Part shown: in pieces, positions 53,719 through 61,608 of the stretch
Layout of the letters: each line of letters begins with the position of its first letter
Numbering within the stretch: the stretch's first letter is position 1
Source: Brenneria goodwinii
GTDB lineage: Bacteria > Pseudomonadota > Gammaproteobacteria > Enterobacterales > Enterobacteriaceae
Direction of reading: 5' to 3'
Assembly (NCBI RefSeq): GCF_002291445.1
Contig: NZ_CP014137.1
Span: forward strand, 1,426,001 to 1,490,000
Length of the DNA stretch: 64,000 nt
Notes under the pieces: model-generated
The model's database searches: none
The model's input: the letters and a program-made list of their open reading frames with translations, nothing else
Told to the model about the DNA's origin: nothing
Made by a program: the position numbers and the translations under genes

Positions 53719-55359
53719 ATGAATTTCGCGTTAAACGTCATCAGCAAGAAAGCGCTCTGTACTCTGCTATTCCCGCTTTGTTCCGCCATGGGGGCGCTTG
53801 CCGTTTATGCGGCGGAGGTTCCAGCCGGCGTTCAACTGGCGGCGAAGCAGGAACTGGTGCGTGGCAACGGTTCCGAACCGGCCTCGCTCGATCCGCATAA
53901 AGTCGAAAGCGATGTGGAATCCCATCTTATTAATGACTTTTTTGATAATCTGATTCACATACGGGACGACGGCGTCATTCAGCCCAGATTGGCCGAGCGT
54001 TGGGACAATGACGGTAACCGGGTTTGGACATTCCATTTGCGTCCGGGGTTGAAATGGTCTGATGGATCGCCGTTGACGGCTGATGACGTCGTCTATAGTT
54101 GGCAACGTCTTAGCGATCCCAAGACGCTATCGCCTTACGGTAGTTATATCGCCAGCATGTACGTAGAAAATGCGGCGGATATTATGGCCGGGAAGAAATC
54201 GCCGCAGGAATTAGGAATAAAAGCGCTTGATAGTCAAACGGTTCAGGTCACGCTGGAGCATCCGGTGCCTTATTTTCTGGCAATGGCCGATTACCATGTC
54301 CTGGTCCCGCTGCCGAAAGCCGTCATTGAGAAATATGGGGACAGTTGGACTCAGGTAAAAAATTTCGTCAGCAGCGGACCGTATGTAATGAGCGAATGGG
54401 TGGTTAACGAGCGGTTGGTCGGCAAACGCAATCCGCAATATTGGGATAACGCTCATACGGTGATTGAAAAAGTCACTTATTTACCCATTGCCTCACAGGC
54501 CGCGGAGCTTAGCCGCTATAAGTCGGGTGAAATCGACGTAACGAATATACTTTCTCCGATACAGTTCAAGCAATTGCAGAAAGATTATCCCGATGAAGTG
54601 AAAATCTCGCCGCTGCTCGGCACCTATCTTTATCAGTTCAATACCCGGAAAGCGCCTTTCAACGATCCTCGCGTGCGCCGGGCGCTGGACCTGAGTCTTG
54701 ATAAAGCCATTATTGCCGATAATGTGTTGGGCATGGGACAAATTTCCGCTTATAACCTGCCGCCGGACGGCACCGGCGGGTTTAAAACGCTTATGCCTGA
54801 ATGGGTAGGGTGGACGCAGCAACAGCGAAATGAAGAAGCGAAAAAACTGCTGAAGGAAGCGGGATTTGATGAAAAACATCCGTTGAAATTCAGCCTGCTT
54901 TATAACACTTCCGAGTCACACCAGCGCATTGCGATCGCCGCCAGTTCCATGTGGAAGAAAAATCTGGGTGTTGAGGCGAAATTAGTGAACCAGGAGTGGA
55001 AAACCATGCTGGATACCATGCGGCTTGGCGATTATGAAGTCGTTCGCTATGCCTGGATTGCCGACTACAATGAGCCAAGCACCTTTCTGAATATCATGCG
55101 GTCGCAGGACAGCAATAACAATTCGAAATTCAGCAATGCGGAATATGACGCCTTGCTGCAAAAAGCGTTAACCGTCAGCGACAAAGCGGAAAAAGAGAAG
55201 GTATACCAGCAGGCGGAAGCGATTCTTCAGCAGCAGATGCCGGGCTCGCCAATCTATCATTACGTGCAGCCGCAGATGGTGAAACCTTACATCGGCGGTT
55301 TTCATGCGAATAACCGGGGGCAGTATTATACGCAGGATATGTACGTTATCGCTCACTAA
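53719..55359 (+). CDS. Periplasmic oligopeptide-binding protein, OppA/MppA family
   Basis: A 546-residue solute-binding protein (SBP family 5) for an ABC peptide importer. Signal peptide at about 1-31 (ending VYAAEV). The family signature is ERWDNDGNRVWTFHLRPGLK. Peptide-site segments include EPASLDPHKVESDVESHLIN, SSGPYVMSEWVVNERLVGKR, YLYQFNTRKAPFNDPRVRRA and RYAWIADYNEPSTFL, close to OppA and MppA. No permease or ATPase gene is adjacent, so it must borrow a transporter, as MppA borrows Opp for murein tripeptide. AAGGA is 6 nt upstream. OppA or MppA identity cannot be settled by eye. Confidence 0.93.
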   Translation: MNFALNVISKKALCTLLFPLCSAMGALAVYAAEVPAGVQLAAKQELVRGNGSEPASLDPHKVESDVESHLINDFFDNLIHIRDDGVIQPRLAERWDNDGNRVWTFHLRPGLKWSDGSPLTADDVVYSWQRLSDPKTLSPYGSYIASMYVENAADIMAGKKSPQELGIKALDSQTVQVTLEHPVPYFLAMADYHVLVPLPKAVIEKYGDSWTQVKNFVSSGPYVMSEWVVNERLVGKRNPQYWDNAHTVIEKVTYLPIASQAAELSRYKSGEIDVTNILSPIQFKQLQKDYPDEVKISPLLGTYLYQFNTRKAPFNDPRVRRALDLSLDKAIIADNVLGMGQISAYNLPPDGTGGFKTLMPEWVGWTQQQRNEEAKKLLKEAGFDEKHPLKFSLLYNTSESHQRIAIAASSMWKKNLGVEAKLVNQEWKTMLDTMRLGDYEVVRYAWIADYNEPSTFLNIMRSQDSNNNSKFSNAEYDALLQKALTVSDKAEKEKVYQQAEAILQQQMPGSPIYHYVQPQMVKPYIGGFHANNRGQYYTQDMYVIAH

Positions 55360-55364
55360 TTAAG

Positions 55365-55396
55365 CCGTCTGGTCAGGCCGGTGTCTGACCAGACGG
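55365..55396. terminator. Hairpin between the OppA-type gene and ribA
   Basis: Perfect 12-bp arms CCGTCTGGTCAG (55365-55376) and CTGACCAGACGG (55385-55396), 8-nt loop. T-runs are weak on both sides. Shared end of convergent genes. Confidence 0.6.
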
Positions 55397-55403
55397 ATGA
55401 GCG

Positions 55404-55997
55404 CTACTTCATATTCAGCAGATGACCCAGCTTGGCTTCTTTGGTTTCCAGATAACGTTCATTTTTCGGGTTGCGGCCAACGATCAATGGCACCCGTTCA
55501 ACGATATTGATACCCGCTTCATTGAGGATTTTTACTTTTTGCGGATTATTGGTCAGCAGCCGGATCGCATCAACGCCCAGCAATTTGAACATGTCCGCGC
55601 ACAGCGTGAAATCACGTTCATCGGCGGCGAAACCTAATTGATGGTTCGCTTCAACGGTATCCGCGCCCAAATCCTGCAAGGCATACGCGCGAATTTTATT
55701 CAGCAAGCCGATATTCCGGCCTTCCTGCCGGTGATACAGCAGTATGCCGCGTCCCTCTTCGGCAATATGCCGTAGCGCGGCTTCAAGCTGAAACCCACAG
55801 TCACAACGCAGGCTAAATAAGGCATCACCCGTCAGACATTCAGAGTGCACACGTGCCAGAACAGGCGTTGGGCCGGAAATATCACCATATACCAATGCGA
55901 GATGATCATGTCCTGTGGCTAATTCTTCAAATCCTACCATCAGGAAATCGCCCCAGAGGGTGGGTAATTTGGCTTCTGCCACCCGTTTTAGCTGCAT
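55404..55997 (-). CDS. ribA: GTP cyclohydrolase II
   Basis: Catalyses the first committed step of riboflavin synthesis from GTP. It has 197 residues (E. coli 196). The zinc cysteines are in ECLTGDALFSLRCDCGFQLE. The active-site region GRGILLYHRQEGRNIGLLNK and RLLTNNPQKVKIL are conserved. The ATG at 55997 has GGAG 6 nt upstream and gives MQLKRVAEAKLPT as in E. coli. With ribE at 35.5 kb, two steps of the flavin pathway lie in this window. Its upstream region contains a repeat copy. Confidence 0.97.
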   Translation of the reverse strand: MQLKRVAEAKLPTLWGDFLMVGFEELATGHDHLALVYGDISGPTPVLARVHSECLTGDALFSLRCDCGFQLEAALRHIAEEGRGILLYHRQEGRNIGLLNKIRAYALQDLGADTVEANHQLGFAADERDFTLCADMFKLLGVDAIRLLTNNPQKVKILNEAGINIVERVPLIVGRNPKNERYLETKEAKLGHLLNMK

Positions 55998-56071
55998 GTT
56001 ATTCTCCAAAAAACAAAAATGCTGACGCGCATCCTACTGCCGGAAGCGGGCATTGACCAGCAAAAAACATT

Positions 56072-56245
56072 GCCATGCCAATAGATTTTAAAGTGCAGCC
56101 AAGCGGCAACGAAATGGCGCTCCAGATGCGCTGTAAATCGAGTGATGGGAGTGACAAATCTGTCCGCTGCCTGCCGCAGCCCAAAGAGGCGCCGGGTAAC
56201 TTAAGAAAGCCAACATCGCGGTAATCTGGAAGATGAACGGCATAA
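56072..56245. repeat. Palindromic intergenic repeat, diverged copy
   Basis: The left end tgccaatagattttaaagtg and the right end ggaagatgaacggcata correspond to the ends of the 47138 copy (cccaatagatttcgagttg and aaagatgaagggtata), with matching inner parts (agcggcaacgaa, gccaacatcgc). It is longer (about 170 bp) and its interior is changed. It lies in the ribA-pgpB divergent gap, in which no gene is seen. Confidence 0.6.
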
Positions 56246-56428
56246 AAAAGTTAGGGTATCGCACTCACCGACCGTGTCTAAGCGGCTCAGAAATATCGAT
56301 ACGATCGGTCACTCATTGACTGAACCGAGAGCTATTTTACGCCATACTGACCGTTCTTGTCGTTTTTTTTGATATAATTGTGACAATATTGTTGCGAGCA
56401 TCACACTGAATTATAGGAAGAAAAAAAG

Positions 56429-57190
56429 ATGTATGACATCGCCAAGCGAACCACTATTGGTGCGGTAATTTTACTGATAATGCCATTGATTATTTGGGCG
56501 AGCGGATGGCAATGGCAACCGGGCTATCATGGTTTATGGCTGCGAGCGTTGTTCTGGATGACTGAAACGGTAACATCGCCATGGGGGACTTTAACCAGCA
56601 TTATCTTGGGCGCCTGGTTTCTGTGGTGCTTGCGTTTTCGGGTAAAACCGGCGATTGGCGTGCTGGTCATCATGCTTATTACGGTAATGATTGGTCAGGG
56701 CGTGAAGTCGGCGATTAAATCGTGGGTTCAGGAATCCCGGCCGTTTGTTGTCTGGCTGGAAAAAAGTCACCAGATTGACGATAGCTATTTTTATTCTCTG
56801 CCGCGTAAAGAACGCGCCGAACTGGTAAAAAACCAATTGCATGACCAGGAGAGCATCCCTCGCTGGCTGCGCCATCACTGGCAGGCTGAAACGGGATTCG
56901 CTTTCCCGTCCGGACACACTATGTTCGCCGCTACCTGGGCGCTGCTGGGGGTGGGCTTGTTGTGGGCGCGCCGGCATTACAAAACGGTCGTGATATTAAT
57001 GCTGTGGGCGTCATCGGTGATGGGCAGCCGGCTGGTGTTGGGAATGCACTGGCCGCGCGATCTGATTGCGGCGACGTTGATCAGTTGGTTGCTGGTGCTG
57101 ATTGCCTGCTGGCTGGCTCAGCGATGGTGCGGCCCGTTCTCTTTGCAACGTGAAGAGATCGACCAACAGGCCGCAGAAGATAATGCGTAG
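56429..57190 (+). CDS. pgpB: Phosphatidylglycerophosphatase B / undecaprenyl pyrophosphate phosphatase
   Basis: An inner-membrane PAP2-type phosphatase that dephosphorylates phosphatidylglycerophosphate and recycles undecaprenyl pyrophosphate. It has 253 residues (E. coli 254). The three catalytic motifs are KSAIKSWVQESRP, FPSGHTMFAATW (active His) and SRLVLGMHWPRD (nucleophile His). About six membrane segments are visible. It heads the pgpB-lapA-lapB-pyrF-yciH run, in E. coli order and divergent from ribA. GGAAG is upstream of the ATG. Confidence 0.96.
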   Translation: MYDIAKRTTIGAVILLIMPLIIWASGWQWQPGYHGLWLRALFWMTETVTSPWGTLTSIILGAWFLWCLRFRVKPAIGVLVIMLITVMIGQGVKSAIKSWVQESRPFVVWLEKSHQIDDSYFYSLPRKERAELVKNQLHDQESIPRWLRHHWQAETGFAFPSGHTMFAATWALLGVGLLWARRHYKTVVILMLWASSVMGSRLVLGMHWPRDLIAATLISWLLVLIACWLAQRWCGPFSLQREEIDQQAAEDNA

Positions 57191-57459
57191 CGATCCTGGC
57201 CGTTGACCCTGTCTTAATATTGTTATCCCTATCGCTGACATGCGACTATTCTTTTATTCAGCCTTGAATAACCAATGCGACTGGCGGCGCTGATATCCCG
57301 CCGCCTGAGCTTTGCATTCCGAAGACCGTAGGGGGAGATCACGCGCGGGTCGGCCCGGCGTTGTTTCCCGGTTAGCGGAGAAGGTGGTAATTTAATGGGG
57401 TTTATCGCCAAAATTTGGCATAATTCATTTGGTTAATGGGATATCACAGGAAATAGAAT

Positions 57460-57765
57460 GTGAAATACTTGCTGATTTTTTTACTCGTGCTGGCGATATT
57501 CATCATTTCTGTCACACTGGGCGCGCACAACGATCAGACGATTACGTTTAATTATCTGTTGGCGCAAGGGGATTATCGCATATCGACACTGCTCGCCACG
57601 CTATTCGCGGTAGGCTTTATCCTTGGTTGGGTAATTTGCGGTTTGTTTTATCTGCGTCAGCGCATTGCGTTAGGCCGTGCTCAACGTAAAATCAAGCGCC
57701 TGGAACAACAACTTTCCGCTTCAAGTGAGGAAAGCGTGACGCCAGTTCAGACTGCCACCCACTAA
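57460..57765 (+). CDS. lapA: LPS assembly protein A (DUF1049)
   Basis: A 101-residue inner-membrane protein (E. coli 102) with two membrane segments (about 1-21 and 42-64) and a C-terminal coiled coil (LRQRIALGRAQRKIKRLEQQ). It is the partner of LapB in coordinating LPS assembly and LpxC turnover. It starts at GTG (57460). The stop is 12 nt from lapB, so the two are co-translated. The conserved AHNDQTITFNYLLAQGDYRI segment is in the periplasmic loop. Confidence 0.95.
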   Translation: MKYLLIFLLVLAIFIISVTLGAHNDQTITFNYLLAQGDYRISTLLATLFAVGFILGWVICGLFYLRQRIALGRAQRKIKRLEQQLSASSEESVTPVQTATH

Positions 57766-57777
57766 GGAATTTTTTCT

Positions 57778-58947
57778 ATGCTAGAACTGCTGTTTCTGTT
57801 GCTGCCTGTGGCCGCCGCGTATGGGTGGTACATGGGGCGCAGAAGTGCGCAGCAGGACAAAGAGCAAGAATCCAACCGTCTGTCGCGTGAGTATGTCACC
57901 GGGGTGAACTTCCTGCTATCCAATCAGCAGGATAAAGCGGTCGAGTTGTTTCTCGACATGCTCAAGGATGACAGCAACACATTTGAAGCGCACCTCACGC
58001 TTGGCAATCTGTTCCGTTCGCGCGGCGAAGTCGATCGCGCTATCCGCATTCATCAGGCATTGACCGAAAGTACATCGCTTACGTTTGAGCAGCGTTTGCT
58101 GGCCGTGCAGCAGCTTGGCCGGGACTACCTGGCGGCGGGGCTGTATGACCGGGCGGAGGACGTTCTTAAACAGTTGGTGGATGAAGAGGATTTTCGGCGT
58201 GGCGCGCTGCAGCAGCTGTTACAAATTCATCAGGCGACCAGTGACTGGCTAAACGCGATTGATGTGGCGGAAACGTTGGTCAAAATGGGCGAGGATCAAC
58301 TCAGGGCGGACATCGCCCATTTTTACTGCGAGCAGGCGTTGCTGGCCATGAGCAGCGATGACATGGACAAGGCATTGACGCTGTTGAAGAAGGGCGCCGC
58401 CGCGGATAAACAGTGTGCCCGCGTATCAATCATGATGGGGCGCATCTACATGGCGCAACAGCAGTATGCCCGCGCGGTGGATTCCCTGCAGCAGGTGCTT
58501 GATCAGGACAAGGAGTTGGTCAGTGAGACGCTGTCGATGCTGCATGAGTGCTATCAGCATTTGCAGCAACCTCAGGCCTGGGCTGAATTTCTGACACGCT
58601 GCGTGGAAGAGAATTCAGGCTCGACGGCAGAACTGATGCTGGCTGATATCATTGAGCAGGAACACGGTACCGAAGCGACCGAGGCGTATCTCAATCGCCA
58701 GCTCCAGCGGCACCCGACGATGCGCGTATTTCATCGGTTAATTGATTACCATCTGAATGAAGCGGAAGATGGCCGGGCAAAAGAGAGCCTGCAGGTTCTG
58801 CGTGACATGGTCGGCGAGCAAATCCGAACCAAACCGCGCTATAGCTGCCGTAAATGCGGTTTCACTTCCCAATCGTTATATTGGCACTGTCCTTCCTGCC
58901 GCAGTTGGGCCAGCATCAAACCTATTCGTGGATTAGACGGTCAATAG
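57778..58947 (+). CDS. lapB: LPS assembly protein B (LapB/YciM)
   Basis: An essential regulator that brings LpxC to FtsH and so limits LPS synthesis. It has 389 residues, the same as E. coli. An N-terminal membrane anchor (about 1-20) is followed by nine or so tetratricopeptide repeats (YVTGVNFLLSNQQDKAVELF, FEAHLTLGNLFRSRGEVDRA and others). A C-terminal rubredoxin-like metal site has two CxxC pairs (YSCRKCGFTSQSLYWHCPSC). All four cysteines are present. It is the second gene of the lapAB pair. Confidence 0.97.
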   Translation: MLELLFLLLPVAAAYGWYMGRRSAQQDKEQESNRLSREYVTGVNFLLSNQQDKAVELFLDMLKDDSNTFEAHLTLGNLFRSRGEVDRAIRIHQALTESTSLTFEQRLLAVQQLGRDYLAAGLYDRAEDVLKQLVDEEDFRRGALQQLLQIHQATSDWLNAIDVAETLVKMGEDQLRADIAHFYCEQALLAMSSDDMDKALTLLKKGAAADKQCARVSIMMGRIYMAQQQYARAVDSLQQVLDQDKELVSETLSMLHECYQHLQQPQAWAEFLTRCVEENSGSTAELMLADIIEQEHGTEATEAYLNRQLQRHPTMRVFHRLIDYHLNEAEDGRAKESLQVLRDMVGEQIRTKPRYSCRKCGFTSQSLYWHCPSCRSWASIKPIRGLDGQ

Positions 58948-59141
58948 CGGAAATATCCAGTGGTACCGCGTACGCATTGCCGAATGCGCGCTTTAGTTAC
59001 AACATACTATAAGCTGAGCCCATTTACCGTTCCAGCGGTTGCGGTTAATACTATTCGTCTATCAGGCGGCTGGGATTTCAGCGGCGGGACGGGTAGAATG
59101 CGGCGGGAATTTTAGGCGCGAGTTAAATCAAGGGGTGACAA

Positions 59142-59882
59142 GTGAAACACGAAAATCTAAAAGAAAACGGCATGGCGACATCATCCCCAATCATTGTGGC
59201 GCTGGACTATGCCGATCGGCAGTCCGCGTTGTCGTTTGTCGACCGAATTTCCCCTGAGGATTGCCGGTTAAAAGTGGGCAAAGAGATGTTCACGCTGTTT
59301 GGCCCGCAGTTTGTGAAAACACTTCAGCAGCGGGGTTTTGACGTATTCCTCGATTTGAAATTTCATGACATTCCGAATACTACCGCTCATGCCGTTGCCG
59401 CCGCCGCCGACCTGGGCGTCTGGATGGTTAACGTGCATGCCAGCGGCGGTACGCGCATGATGATGGCGGCGAAAGACGCATTGCTGCCATTTGGCAACGA
59501 CGCGCCGTTGTTGATTGCCGTTACGGTGCTAACCAGCCTGGAGGCGGAGGACTTGCGCGATCTGGGCATCACGGCCAGCCCGGCGGAACAGGCGGAAAGA
59601 CTGGCGTTGTTGACATATAACTGCGGACTGGATGGCGTGGTCTGTTCCGCGCATGAAGCCGAACGCCTGAAACAGGTATGCGCTGCAGACTTCAAATTGG
59701 TTACGCCGGGGATTCGTCCCGCCGGTAGCGATATTGGCGATCAGCGTCGCATCATGACGCCGGTTCAGGCCCAGCTTGCCGGCGTGGATTATATGGTGAT
59801 CGGCCGTCCGATTACCCAATCCGCCGATCCGGCGCAAACGCTGCGTGATATCCGTGCATCGCTGGCCGCGGAGGGTGAATAA
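59142..59882 (+). CDS. pyrF: Orotidine 5'-phosphate decarboxylase
   Basis: Makes UMP from OMP, the last step of pyrimidine synthesis. It has about 246 residues. The catalytic lysine loop is FLDLKFHDIPNTTAHAV. PIIVALDYADRQSALSFVD opens the barrel, CRLKVGKEMFTLFGPQFVKT follows, and LVTPGIRPAGSDIGDQRRIM and YMVIGRPITQSADPAQTL carry the phosphate-binding end. The GTG at 59142 is chosen with AAGGGG 6 nt upstream. An ATG at 59172 is the alternative. Its stop overlaps the yciH start (TAATG). Confidence 0.96.
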   Translation: MKHENLKENGMATSSPIIVALDYADRQSALSFVDRISPEDCRLKVGKEMFTLFGPQFVKTLQQRGFDVFLDLKFHDIPNTTAHAVAAAADLGVWMVNVHASGGTRMMMAAKDALLPFGNDAPLLIAVTVLTSLEAEDLRDLGITASPAEQAERLALLTYNCGLDGVVCSAHEAERLKQVCAADFKLVTPGIRPAGSDIGDQRRIMTPVQAQLAGVDYMVIGRPITQSADPAQTLRDIRASLAAEGE

Positions 59883-60211
59883 TGAGCCGTAATGACGATA
59901 GCCGTTTAGTCTATTCAACGGAAACCGGACGAATCAAGCCGGAAGATGAGAAGGTGGTTCGTCCGCGTGGCGATGGCATCGTCCGTATTCAGCGTCAGAC
60001 CAGCGGGCGCAAAGGCAAAGGCGTTTGCGTTATCAGCGGCGTCGATCTTGATGATGCCGCACTGGATAAACTGGCGGCAGAGTTAAAGAAAAAGTGCGGC
60101 TGCGGCGGCTCGGTAAAAGACGGCGTAATCGAAATTCAGGGCGATAAGCGTGACTTGCTGAAACAACTGCTGGAAGCGAAAGGGATGAAGGTTAAGCTGG
60201 CCGGCGGGTGA
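59882..60211 (+). CDS. yciH: YciH, SUI1/eIF1-family protein
   Basis: A 109-residue (E. coli 108) bacterial homologue of eukaryotic initiation factor eIF1/SUI1, thought to affect start-codon choice or to inhibit translation in stress. The SUI1 core is present: VRIQRQTSGRKGKGVCVISG, ELKKKCGCGGSVKDGVIEIQ and DKRDLLKQLLEAKGMKVKLA. It is translationally coupled to pyrF through a TAATG overlap. The same order pyrF-yciH-osmB is found in E. coli. Confidence 0.95.
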   Translation: MSRNDDSRLVYSTETGRIKPEDEKVVRPRGDGIVRIQRQTSGRKGKGVCVISGVDLDDAALDKLAAELKKKCGCGGSVKDGVIEIQGDKRDLLKQLLEAKGMKVKLAGG

Positions 60212-60252
60212 TTTGCACTGATTGAATGACGATCGGTTTTAGCGCTTAGAAA

Positions 60253-60283
60253 TGACAGCAGGCGCGGAATTCGCCTGCTGTCA
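60253..60283. terminator. Bidirectional hairpin between yciH and osmB
   Basis: Perfect 12-bp arms TGACAGCAGGCG (60253-60264) and CGCCTGCTGTCA (60272-60283) with a 7-nt loop. Both sides have only short A/T tracts (aaatt; tttc). It lies between convergent genes. Confidence 0.7.
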
Positions 60284-60292
60284 GAAAATTTG

Positions 60293-60505
60293 TTAATCGA
60301 CCTGACGGCCAATAAGACCACCAATAGCCGCGCCCCCCAGCGTTCCCAACGTCCCGCCGTCTGTGAGCACCGCACCGCCTACTGCGCCGGCGCCGGCGCC
60401 AATGGCGGTATTGCGATCGCGTTTGGACATATTTGAACACCCAGTTAACGCGACGGTCAGCGCAATGGCTAAAACCGCTGTAGCAAACCGTTTGTCTACT
60501 TTCAT
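60293..60505 (-). CDS. osmB: Osmotically inducible lipoprotein B
   Basis: A 70-residue lipoprotein (E. coli OsmB 72) with lipobox LTGC followed by SNMSKRDRNTAIGAGAGAV and a glycine-zipper segment (GGTLGTLGGAAIGGLIGRQV). AAGGGGA lies before the ATG at 60505. In E. coli the gene is induced by osmotic upshift through RcsB and RpoS. The gap to araD (60506-60838) is AT-rich with no gene and should hold its promoter. Confidence 0.95.
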   Translation of the reverse strand: MKVDKRFATAVLAIALTVALTGCSNMSKRDRNTAIGAGAGAVGGAVLTDGGTLGTLGGAAIGGLIGRQVD

Positions 60506-60838
60506 ATGATTCCCCTTGTTACTCTGATTCCACATTCTTCAGATGAAGAAAATATCGCATTACGACTTTTTCTCGGTATTAAATAAACAAGCCGAGCCTT
60601 TCATTCTCTGCCCGCCAGTATAATCATCGGGAAAAAGCGCAACAGGTAAAAAATCTTAATTCCCTCGCGTTACGATAACGATAGCAACAATTGGTAAAAA
60701 CGGTTGTTTTTTAGACATGGAAATAAAAATAAATAATGGGCGACAGCAGAACACTGCCGGATCTTTAGCGATTTAGCCCATAGCGATGACGGCCTGCGGC
60801 CGGGAGAATGGTTTCATTCCATTCAATGGGGGCAGGTC

Positions 60839-61534
60839 ATGTTAGATGAACTCAAAATAAAAGTATTGAAGGCCAATCTGGCGCTGCCGCAACATCAGTT
60901 GGTGACATTTACCTGGGGCAATGTCAGCGCGGTGGACAGGGCGCGGGGGCTGATGGTGATAAAACCGTCCGGGGTGGAGTATGACGTTATGACGGTTGAT
61001 GACATGGTTGTCGTTGAGTTGGAGAGCGGCAAGGTGGTTGAAGGAACGAAAAAACCCTCTTCGGATACCGATACTCACCGCGTGCTGTATCTGGAATTCC
61101 CCAATATTGGCGGCATTGTTCATACCCATTCCCGACATGCCACCATCTGGGCGCAGTCTGGCAAAGATATTCCCGCCTGGGGAACCACGCATGCCGATTA
61201 TTTCTATGGCGCGATCCCCTGTACCCGTTTGATGACGGACGAAGAGATTAACGGACGTTACGAATGGGAAACGGGGAAAGTTATTGTTGAAACCTTCCAT
61301 TCCCGGCATCTTTCGCCATCGGATATTCCGTCGGTGTTAGTGAATTCACACGGCCCCTTTGCCTGGGGCAAAGATGCGGATAATGCCGTGCACAATGCCG
61401 TGGTGCTGGAGGAGATTGCCTATATGGGGATCTTCTCGCGCCAGATAACCCCTGAACTTAACGCTATGCAGCAAACCTTGCTGGATAAACACTATTTGCG
61501 CAAGCATGGCAAAAACGCGTACTACGGGCAGTAA
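60839..61534 (+). CDS. araD: L-ribulose-5-phosphate 4-epimerase
   Basis: A class II aldolase-like zinc enzyme that turns L-ribulose-5-phosphate into D-xylulose-5-phosphate in arabinose catabolism. It has 231 residues, the E. coli AraD length. Zinc ligands are in GGIVHTHSRHA and NSHGPFAWGKDA. LVTFTWGNVSAVDRARGLMV, VEGTKKPSSDTDTHRVLYLE, THADYFYGAIPCTRLMTDEE and the end QQTLLDKHYLRKHG are near-identical to AraD. No araB or araA is beside it, so it is unlinked from its pathway. A small hairpin AATCCCTCC/GGAGGGATT (61535-61557) follows the stop. Confidence 0.94.
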   Translation: MLDELKIKVLKANLALPQHQLVTFTWGNVSAVDRARGLMVIKPSGVEYDVMTVDDMVVVELESGKVVEGTKKPSSDTDTHRVLYLEFPNIGGIVHTHSRHATIWAQSGKDIPAWGTTHADYFYGAIPCTRLMTDEEINGRYEWETGKVIVETFHSRHLSPSDIPSVLVNSHGPFAWGKDADNAVHNAVVLEEIAYMGIFSRQITPELNAMQQTLLDKHYLRKHGKNAYYGQ

Positions 61535-61608
61535 AATCCCTCCTTGGCGGAGGGATTGGCTGCAAATTACGCTTTTACGCTTATCACGTTAGGCAAGCGC
61601 GAGTCGGA

